17,274 nt of DNA. It comes from Candidatus Pacearchaeota archaeon. GTDB taxonomy: Archaea > Nanobdellota > Nanobdellia > Pacearchaeales > GW2011-AR1. The notes below the pieces were generated by a model, which did not search any database, was not told the origin of the DNA, and saw only the letters and a list, made by a program, of their open reading frames with translations. Where the stretch lies: positions 1 through 17,274 of the forward strand of contig NZCQ01000040.1 of assembly GCA_002688335.1 (NCBI GenBank), read 5' to 3'. The position numbers and the translations under genes were made by a program. Positions 12,442 to 17,274 of this stretch are shown here, one piece after another (the stretch's first letter is position 1; each line of letters begins with the position of its first letter).

Positions 12442-13086
12442 TTACTCCATCACAATTATATTCTTTATCCAAACATTTACTTTTTTATCAGAATCAATCT
12501 TAGCAATTTTTCTCCCTCCAATCTCCTCAATGCTCTCAATTTTACCTTTCTCTCCAGTATGCCTTCCTTTAATTACATAAGCAGTTTTTCCTTTTTCCAT
12601 TTTAATTATTCTCTCAACCTTGTTGTTCTTGAAATTTAAAACAATAGAATCATCCACATTAACTTCATCTTTAATAATCACATTTCCTCCATAAAGCAAG
12701 TTAACTTGGACATTATTTCCTTTAATTAATTTCTTCCCTATAACTTTAATTGTCTTTGCAGAAGATTCTTTATCAGAGATCTCTTCAAACATAGTTTTCT
12801 TATGCTTAGACAGGGTTGCTCTATAATTCTTATTACCGACGCTAAGAACATCAAATAAGCTTACAGGGTAATTAGTTTCCCTAATCTCTTTTCCATTAAT
12901 TAAAATCTGCTTTTCATTTAATGCTTTTCTCAATTCTTTCTTAGTTCTAACTGTTTTTAACACATCTCTTAAAACAACAATTAACGGAATGGATTCACGT
13001 TTATTATGGCTACTTACTGCCAAATACTTCGTTCCCTTTCTAGGAATCGGCCAAAACTTTCCTATGTTATTCCTATTTTGATACAT
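12442..13086 (-). CDS. rps4e: Ribosomal protein eS4
   Basis: An archaeal/eukaryotic small-subunit protein. The 214 residues contain an N-terminal region (IGKFWPIPRKGTKYLAVSSH), the S4-type RNA-binding part (TKKELRKALNEKQILINGKE), the central domain and a C-terminal KOW motif (VIKGRHTGEKGKIESIEEIG). It is slightly shorter than the usual 235-245. Its ATG lies 14 bases inside the uL24 gene; no nearer Met is available. The uL14-uL24-eS4-uL5 order is the standard archaeal one and distinguishes the cluster from bacterial ones, which lack eS4. Confidence 0.94.
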   Translation of the reverse strand: MYQNRNNIGKFWPIPRKGTKYLAVSSHNKRESIPLIVVLRDVLKTVRTKKELRKALNEKQILINGKEIRETNYPVSLFDVLSVGNKNYRATLSKHKKTMFEEISDKESSAKTIKVIGKKLIKGNNVQVNLLYGGNVIIKDEVNVDDSIVLNFKNNKVERIIKMEKGKTAYVIKGRHTGEKGKIESIEEIGGRKIAKIDSDKKVNVWIKNIIVME

Positions 13087-13570
13087 TTTCTTTCTCCTTA
13101 TCTTTTACTTTCAATTTATCTTCTTCAGTTTTCTTATCTTTTTTATCAAGCTCCTTCTTTCCCTCATCCTTAACTTTATCATTCTCACCAGCTTTCCTTT
13201 CCAAGGCCCTCTTCCTATTCTTATCTTCTAAAATTAAATCTTTGATTTGTAGATTTGAAGGACTAAAATAAACACTAGTCTTTGTTCCATCTTTCTTATT
13301 TCTATAAATACCTTCTATCATAACTCTCAATCTTGTATAATCTACACTTTCAATCTTTCCGTTCTTTCCTTTAAATTCTCCAGTCATGACCTTAACACCA
13401 TCTCCCTTTCTTACTGGGAAATTCCTCTTCCCATATTTCTTTCTTAGTTCTTTAGCTAAATTAACACTCATCATCTTTCTTCTAATATGGAGTGGAGCAC
13501 TAGCTCTATACTTCCTCTGTTTTCTGGGTTGTTTACTCCCTTTCCAGCTTACACTAAATTTCTGTTTCAT
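13073..13570 (-). CDS. rpl24: Ribosomal protein uL24 with charged C-terminal tail
   Basis: uL24 initiates large-subunit assembly near the exit tunnel. The 165 residues start MKQKFSVSWKGSKQPRKQRK, then APLHIRRKMMSVNLAKELRK. The KOW motif is KGDGVKVMTGEFKGKNGKI at 55-73, followed by VYFSPSNLQIKDL. The family's normal length is about 120-130; residues 127-165 are a Lys/Asp/Glu tail. The tail's last codons overlap the eS4 start. Junction with uL14 is TAAGATG. Confidence 0.94.
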   Translation of the reverse strand: MKQKFSVSWKGSKQPRKQRKYRASAPLHIRRKMMSVNLAKELRKKYGKRNFPVRKGDGVKVMTGEFKGKNGKIESVDYTRLRVMIEGIYRNKKDGTKTSVYFSPSNLQIKDLILEDKNRKRALERKAGENDKVKDEGKKELDKKDKKTEEDKLKVKDKEKENVSK

Positions 13571-13571
13571 C

Positions 13572-13973
13572 TTACATTACCATCTTCGCAATTTTATTTA
13601 TGAACGGCCATCTATCTCCAACTTCTTTCGAAATAGGTCCTTTTATCTGAGTTCCTTTAGGATTCCCCTTATCATCTTTTAACAAGGCAACAGCATTATC
13701 AACAAATGCAACTCTTTCTCCAGTAAGCCTTCTAAATGGCTTCTTCTGTCTTATCACAACTGCATCAAAAACCTCTCCCTTCATCTTAGGATCACCTTTT
13801 CTAACAGATACCTTAACATGATCTCCAATCTTAGCATATCCTTGCCTTCCTTTCCTTGTCTTCCCCCCTTTAACACCCGTAATCCTACATATTCTAGCTC
13901 CAGAATTATCCGCAGCCACAACTAAACTTCCTATATTCAATCCTTTTGTTACTTTAGCAGCTAGTCCTTTCAT
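13572..13973 (-). CDS. rpl14: Ribosomal protein uL14
   Basis: uL14 forms an intersubunit bridge on the large subunit. The 133 residues match the family length. LNIGSLVVAADNSGARICRI, then VRKGDPKMKGEVFDAVVIRQ and the C-terminal DDKGNPKGTQIKGPISKEV are all conserved motifs. No extension is present, in contrast to several neighbours. Its ATG overlaps the stop of unknown C (ATGA) and is preceded by GGAGGAG. uS17-uL14 adjacency is broken by that insertion. Confidence 0.96.
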   Translation of the reverse strand: MKGLAAKVTKGLNIGSLVVAADNSGARICRITGVKGGKTRKGRQGYAKIGDHVKVSVRKGDPKMKGEVFDAVVIRQKKPFRRLTGERVAFVDNAVALLKDDKGNPKGTQIKGPISKEVGDRWPFINKIAKMVM

Positions 13974-14395
13974 TTTTCTCCTCCTTCCTCTGTATCCAAT
14001 AACCCTCCAAGAGTATCAAATAACTCTAAATCACTAATTATTGTAAATCCTGTCTTAGTTTCTCTAATTCTATTTTTTTCTATAACTAGTTTCCAAACTT
14101 CTCTATATTTATTTAAATAATCAATTAACTCCTCTGATTTTCTAGCAACGTTCTCATCTCCAATAAAATACAAATTAGATGAATCAGGATTATGATCTAA
14201 ACTAACAATACAACGATCATCAATATAAGTTCCTCTAACAATCCTCGCAAGCTCAGGTTTAATTAATTCCTTATAGCCACTTTTTACCAAGCCATATCTT
14301 AACATAACCAAGCCCTCTACATCTTCTCTGTGATTCTCTTCCTTTCCCAGCGGAAATTCCTCATTCAAATCTACTACATAAGTGTGTAATCCCAT
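13970..14395 (-). CDS. Unknown protein C, 141 residues, between uS17 and uL14
   Basis: Not recognised. The start is ATG 14395 (MGLHTYVVDLNEEFPLGKEE), one base past the uS17 stop (TAAGATG); a longer frame from 14458 lies inside uS17 and is rejected. The protein is acidic. A strand YVVDL opens it, a helix ENHREDVEGLVMLRYGLVK follows, then IVRGTYIDDRCIVSLDH, a helix RKSEELIDYLNKYREVWKLV, and a final KTGFTIISDLELFDTLGG. An alpha/beta fold is likely. It has one Cys and no membrane helix. The stop overlaps the uL14 start. Confidence 0.65.
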   Translation of the reverse strand: MGLHTYVVDLNEEFPLGKEENHREDVEGLVMLRYGLVKSGYKELIKPELARIVRGTYIDDRCIVSLDHNPDSSNLYFIGDENVARKSEELIDYLNKYREVWKLVIEKNRIRETKTGFTIISDLELFDTLGGLLDTEEGGEK

Positions 14396-14396
14396 C

Positions 14397-14744
14397 TTAT
14401 TTCTTCCCCCCATCTTTAACTTTACCTTCAGTTTCATCCTTAGTTTTTCCAACAACAATAAAATGAATTATCTTACTAATTGGCCTACATTCTTTAATCT
14501 CAATATAATCTCCTTTCTCAACTTCTCCATTCATACATTCAGGCAATCTAGCATGAAGCTTTGTCTTTCTCTTTGCATATCTTTCATATTTCTTAATATA
14601 AATTGTTCTCTCAAATTCAATAACAACTCTCTTCGGGAACTTCTTAATAACAGTTCCTCTAAAACTCCTTCCCCTCAAACTAATCTGCCCATGTCTAGGG
14701 CATGCAAAATCCATACATTCTGTTTGTTTTATTTTATCTGCCAT
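14397..14744 (-). CDS. rps17: Ribosomal protein uS17
   Basis: A small OB-fold protein of the small-subunit body. In its 115 residues, ECMDFACPRHGQISLRGRSF is the archaeal-type N-terminus, and VVIEFERTIYIKKYERYAKR with KLHARLPECM are the core. It ends in a short charged tail. Archaeal uS17 usually follows Rpp29 or aIF1; here it follows uL22 directly (TAAATG), which confirms that uS3, uL29 and aIF1 have been removed from this point without leaving a gap. Confidence 0.95.
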   Translation of the reverse strand: MADKIKQTECMDFACPRHGQISLRGRSFRGTVIKKFPKRVVIEFERTIYIKKYERYAKRKTKLHARLPECMNGEVEKGDYIEIKECRPISKIIHFIVVGKTKDETEGKVKDGGKK

Positions 14745-15356
14745 TTACTTATCTTTAATCTCCACGCTAGGTATCAATTTAATTTGAACATGAGTCCTCT
14801 TAAACTTTTTTCTCCCAAATCTTCTTCTAGGCCTTGCAGCAACATTAGCCATACAAAAAATCTTAACTTTTTCTAACTCTAATTCGTTAGCCGTAGCATT
14901 AGCTTTCAAACCTTTCAATAATCCAATAAATTCTCCTGTTGCATTCTTCATATATCTTCCACTCATAATACTCCCCTTTCTATGAGGAATCTCCCCTTTC
15001 ATTGGAATAGCCCTCTTCATTTTCCTAACCTCTTCCAAATCTCCCAAGGCCCTATCAATATTTTTATTTCTAATAAAATTACAAACAGCAACAGCCTGTT
15101 TAGTTGAAATCCTAACATCCTTGCCGTTGATAACTGCTTCCGCTTTTTTATTTTTATCATCTTTCTTAACAGCTTCTTTCTTACTTGCCCCATCTTCCTT
15201 TTTAGAATCTTCCTTCTTATCCTTATCACTAGCCTTACTCTTCCCCACTTCATTCTTATCTGCCTTATTTTCCATTTTCTTTTCTTCAACTTTCTTACTC
15301 TCAACATTGTCTGCTTTCTTCTCTTCCATCTTCTTGTCCATTTTTTCTTCAGCCAT
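14745..15356 (-). CDS. rpl22: Ribosomal protein uL22 with Lys/Glu-rich N-terminal extension
   Basis: uL22 lines the exit tunnel. Starting at ATG 15356 (MAEEKMDKKMEEKK) it is 203 residues; GGAG lies 6 bases upstream, whereas the in-frame ATG at 15368 lacks a good site. Residues 1 to about 73 are almost only Lys, Glu, Asp, Ser and Ala. The core then follows: DVRISTKQAVAVCNFIRNK, then HRKGSIMSGRYMKNATGEF and FCMANVAARPRRRFGRKKFK with THVQIKL. The tyrosine-containing N-terminal segment of typical archaeal uL22 appears to be replaced by the extension. Its start overlaps the unknown B stop. Confidence 0.93.
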   Translation of the reverse strand: MAEEKMDKKMEEKKADNVESKKVEEKKMENKADKNEVGKSKASDKDKKEDSKKEDGASKKEAVKKDDKNKKAEAVINGKDVRISTKQAVAVCNFIRNKNIDRALGDLEEVRKMKRAIPMKGEIPHRKGSIMSGRYMKNATGEFIGLLKGLKANATANELELEKVKIFCMANVAARPRRRFGRKKFKRTHVQIKLIPSVEIKDK

Positions 15357-15618
15357 TTTTAACTCCATATCTTCTCTGATAAAAATTTATAATTTTATCG
15401 ACTCTTTCAATATAGTCTAGTCGATCAAGACCGAACGCTTCCCCCTCATCAAGAATGTCATGCAAGAGTTCTTTATTTCTCACGTAATTTGAAGCATTTC
15501 TAAAATCTGGAAAATGCCTAGCAATAGAGACTCCTAGCCGTCTTAGTCTGGCGTCAGCCAAATCCTCGTATTCTCTTCTAGTCTTTATCTTCTCATGTTT
15601 TTTCATTTCTCCTATCAT
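15349..15618 (-). CDS. Unknown protein B, 89 residues, between uS19 and uL22
   Basis: Not recognised. It is helical and Arg-rich (12 Arg, 7 Lys, 15 acidic): TRREYEDLADARLRRLGVSI, then RHFPDFRNASNYVRNKELLH and LDRLDYIERVDKIINFYQRR. The start is ATG 15618, one base after the uS19 stop (TAAGATG), with GGTGA (minus strand) about 5 bases upstream; Met5 at 15606 is possible. Its TGA overlaps the likely uL22 ATG. uS19 and uL22 are normally adjacent. Confidence 0.65.
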   Translation of the reverse strand: MIGEMKKHEKIKTRREYEDLADARLRRLGVSIARHFPDFRNASNYVRNKELLHDILDEGEAFGLDRLDYIERVDKIINFYQRRYGVKNG

Positions 15619-15619
15619 C

Positions 15620-16027
15620 TTACTTCACCGCCCTACTAGCACTTGATCTAGTAGCTCCTACTCCTGCACTTCCGTGCTTAACTTTATTTCTAGTAACTGC
15701 AAATTCTCCTAATCTATGTCCCAACATTTCATTTTCTACAACTAATGGAACAAAAGTCTTTCCATTATACACACTAATCTTCATCCCCAACATTCTTGGA
15801 ACAACAACCAAATGTCTGAAATGAGTCTTTATTGGTTTCTTTTCCTGATTTTTCTTATTACATCTAAGAATAAATTTCTGAATCTCATCATGCTGTCTTA
15901 AAACAGTTCTCTTTTCATTAGATTTAAGAAGTTTAGCAAATTCTCTCACCTCTAATTCCTTAAGTTCATCAACGCCTTTTCCTCTAAATCTAAATTCTTT
16001 CTTCTTAAATTGATCTTGTTCTGCCAT
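15620..16027 (-). CDS. rps19: Ribosomal protein uS19
   Basis: A small-subunit head protein that contacts the A-site finger. The 135 residues fit the archaeal length. FRGKGVDELKELEVREFAKL is the archaeal N-terminus, KPIKTHFRHLVVVPRMLGMK the core, and YNGKTFVPLVVENEMLGHRL with GEFAVTRNKVKHGSAGVGAT the conserved C-terminal part. Junction with uL2 is TAAGATG, with AGGAGA about 8 bases upstream of the ATG. Confidence 0.96.
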   Translation of the reverse strand: MAEQDQFKKKEFRFRGKGVDELKELEVREFAKLLKSNEKRTVLRQHDEIQKFILRCNKKNQEKKPIKTHFRHLVVVPRMLGMKISVYNGKTFVPLVVENEMLGHRLGEFAVTRNKVKHGSAGVGATRSSASRAVK

Positions 16028-16028
16028 C

Positions 16029-16751
16029 TTATCTTCTCCTAGTTTTCTTCCTTCCAGTTTTACTTGGTCTAATATGTCCCACTTTTAATCCCGGCGGAGA
16101 GTTTCTTTTAGCAATCTTGCTCTTAATCCTCTTCCCTCTCCCACCTCCAAATGGATGATCTATAGCATTAACTTTAACCGCGGAAGTTCTATGCCATTTT
16201 CTCCCAACAGCTTTCATAATATGATGTTTCTTACCCGCTTTAACATAAGGCTTCATCTTCCTTCCTTCTCCTGCAACAACTCCAACAACCGCTCTAGCAT
16301 CCTTATTTACTTTTAAACTCCTTCTTCTAATTAATACTTCAACTTTCTTATCATCTTTATTCATTACAATTCCAGAGCTTCCCGCAGTTCTTAAAATCTT
16401 CCCTCCATCTCCCGGGCTATTCTCAACATTAAAAACTTTTGTCCCTTGATTAATATCTACCAAAGCTAGCACGTCTCCAGATTCAGGATCTTTATTCTCT
16501 GGCCTTTTACCAATCCAAACTTCCTGCCCCTCATAAATTCCAGAAGCCGCAGGAACGATGAACTTACTATTATCTATTTTAATCTCAGCAAGAGGAGCGC
16601 TATGTCCTGGAGAATGAATTAGCTTGCTAATCTTCCCTTCCCCTTTAACTTTTAGATTTGGATATTTAATCTCGTGCCTAAATGCAATCTTTCTAACCTT
16701 GAATGTAGGACCTCCTCGTCCTCTAGCCTGTTGTGTTATTCTCTTTCCCAT
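16029..16751 (-). CDS. rpl2: Ribosomal protein uL2
   Basis: uL2 is essential for subunit joining and the peptidyl-transferase centre. The 240 residues match the archaeal family. KRITQQARGRGGPTFKVRKI starts it. The RNA-binding domain and SH3-like domain follow, with VGVVAGEGRKMKPYVKAGKK, HHIMKAVGRKWHRTSAVKVN and the hallmark DHPFGGGRGKRIKSKIAKRN with its conserved His. No extension is present. It is separated from unknown A by one base. Confidence 0.97.
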   Translation of the reverse strand: MGKRITQQARGRGGPTFKVRKIAFRHEIKYPNLKVKGEGKISKLIHSPGHSAPLAEIKIDNSKFIVPAASGIYEGQEVWIGKRPENKDPESGDVLALVDINQGTKVFNVENSPGDGGKILRTAGSSGIVMNKDDKKVEVLIRRRSLKVNKDARAVVGVVAGEGRKMKPYVKAGKKHHIMKAVGRKWHRTSAVKVNAIDHPFGGGRGKRIKSKIAKRNSPPGLKVGHIRPSKTGRKKTRRR

Positions 16752-16752
16752 T

Positions 16753-17094
16753 TTATCTAAGTTTTCTCACAATCCAATTTAAATCATTAAAATAACCATG
16801 GTATTGTTGACTTCCCAGTGCATGGGTTTCATCTAATCTTTGAATTAAAGGTTCACCATTATTCATAGAATATTGATATTCTTCAACCTCTCTATTCCCC
16901 CTTCTATCTTGCAAATAAATCATAGTATTAACGGATCCTGTCCCTATCTTAAAAACCACTTCAATATTATCTTGATTAGGATAATGATCATTATGGACAA
17001 TCTGAAAAACATCACCAACATTTAGATTTCTTTCTTCAGCTAGATCACATAATCTTTCTGCAGTTAATTTTCTTATTTCAGTTTCTTCTACCAT
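16753..17094 (-). CDS. Unknown protein A, 113 residues, between uL23 and uL2
   Basis: Not recognised. It is acidic with 9 Arg and only 3 Lys (about 19 Asp/Glu), and rich in Asn, Gln and Tyr. An N-terminal helix (EIRKLTAERLCDLAEERNLN) leads into strands GDVFQIVHND, IEVVFKIGTGSVNTMIYLQD and EVEEYQYSMNNGEPLIQRL, then a C-terminal aromatic part (YHGYFNDLNWIVRKLR). The ATG at 17094 is joined to the uL23 stop by one base (TAAGATG). uL23 and uL2 are adjacent in nearly all ribosomal clusters. Confidence 0.65.
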   Translation of the reverse strand: MVEETEIRKLTAERLCDLAEERNLNVGDVFQIVHNDHYPNQDNIEVVFKIGTGSVNTMIYLQDRRGNREVEEYQYSMNNGEPLIQRLDETHALGSQQYHGYFNDLNWIVRKLR

Positions 17095-17095
17095 C

Positions 17096-17274
17096 TTATA
17101 TCATTCCCAATTTCGTCGCTACATCAATTGCAGGATTCTTCTCATTTAATTTAACATAAGCATATTTTTTATTCAATCTTATCAAGGTATTAATGGAATC
17201 AACTTTAACTCCAAAATCCTCTTCAACCATTTTTTTTATCTTAGTCTTTGAATCTCTCAAATCAACCAAAAACA
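17096..17274 (-). CDS. rpl23: Ribosomal protein uL23, C-terminal part (cut by window edge)
   Basis: uL23 sits at the exit-tunnel mouth and docks the signal recognition particle and chaperones. Only the last 58 or so codons are inside the window. They read DLRDSKTKIKKMVEEDFGVK, then VDSINTLIRLNKKYAYVKLN and the ending AIDVATKLGMI. The Val-Lys-Val-x-x-Ile-Asn-Thr-Leu and Tyr-Ala-Tyr-Val-Lys-Leu pattern and the Ala-x-x-Leu-Gly-Met-Ile ending are typical of archaeal uL23. The start, and presumably uL4 and uL3, lie beyond 17274. Confidence 0.93.
   Translation of the reverse strand, partial: FLVDLRDSKTKIKKMVEEDFGVKVDSINTLIRLNKKYAYVKLNEKNPAIDVATKLGMI

Noticed and set aside
15017..15307. Minus-strand 96-codon Lys/Arg-rich ORF in another frame of uL22
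   Set aside because: It is a shadow of the repetitive uL22 extension in a +1 frame; the low-complexity Lys/Glu codons keep the alternative frame open.
1..17274. tRNA, rRNA, CRISPR arrays, insertion sequences
   Set aside because: I saw no cloverleaf-like segments, no regularly spaced repeats, and no transposase motifs or terminal inverted repeats around any inserted ORF. Nearly all bases are taken up by packed genes.

Overview
This AT-rich window is most of an archaeal ribosomal-protein superoperon (S10/spc type). All but one of the recognised genes lie on the minus strand, so transcription runs from about 17274 towards 1500. Archaeal markers are eS4, eL32 and eL19, an aIF1/SUI1 gene inside the cluster, archaeal-type SecY, a DUF106/EMC3-like insertase and a prefoldin alpha subunit. 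Very small intergenic gaps, Lys/Glu-rich tails on ribosomal proteins and many short unassignable ORFs suggest a small-genome DPANN lineage such as Pacearchaeota or Woesearchaeota. That placement is an inference, not a tree.

Ribosomal run, in order of transcription: uL23 (5' end cut off), unknown A, uL2, uS19, unknown B, uL22, uS17, unknown C, uL14, uL24, eS4, uL5, uS14, unknown D, uS8, unknown E, uL6, eL32, unknown F, eL19, uL18, uS5, unknown G, uS3, uL29, aIF1, uL30, unknown H, uL15, SecY, unknown I. Most junctions are ATGA or TAATG overlaps or have a single spacer base, so the operon is probably translationally coupled. Compared with the usual archaeal order, the uS3-uL29-aIF1 block has moved from between uL22 and uS17 to between uS5 and uL30, and no RNase P Rpp29 gene follows aIF1.

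The most unusual feature is a set of nine short, mostly acidic, unrecognised ORFs (64 to 144 residues). Each is packed precisely between otherwise conserved ribosomal genes. They contrast with the lysine-rich ribosomal proteins around them, and nothing recognisable links them to translation except position. Several ribosomal proteins also carry long charged low-complexity extensions (uS3, uL22, eL32, uL5, uL24).

The end of the window (1 to about 2330) holds SecY-linked membrane functions and unrelated small units. These are the DUF106 insertase, an unknown protein J with its own likely leaderless promoter, a plus-strand VanZ-like membrane protein that meets J end to end, a divergent pair of 48-residue membrane proteins, and the start of prefoldin alpha. 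The prefoldin start codon lies in a perfect 12-bp inverted repeat.
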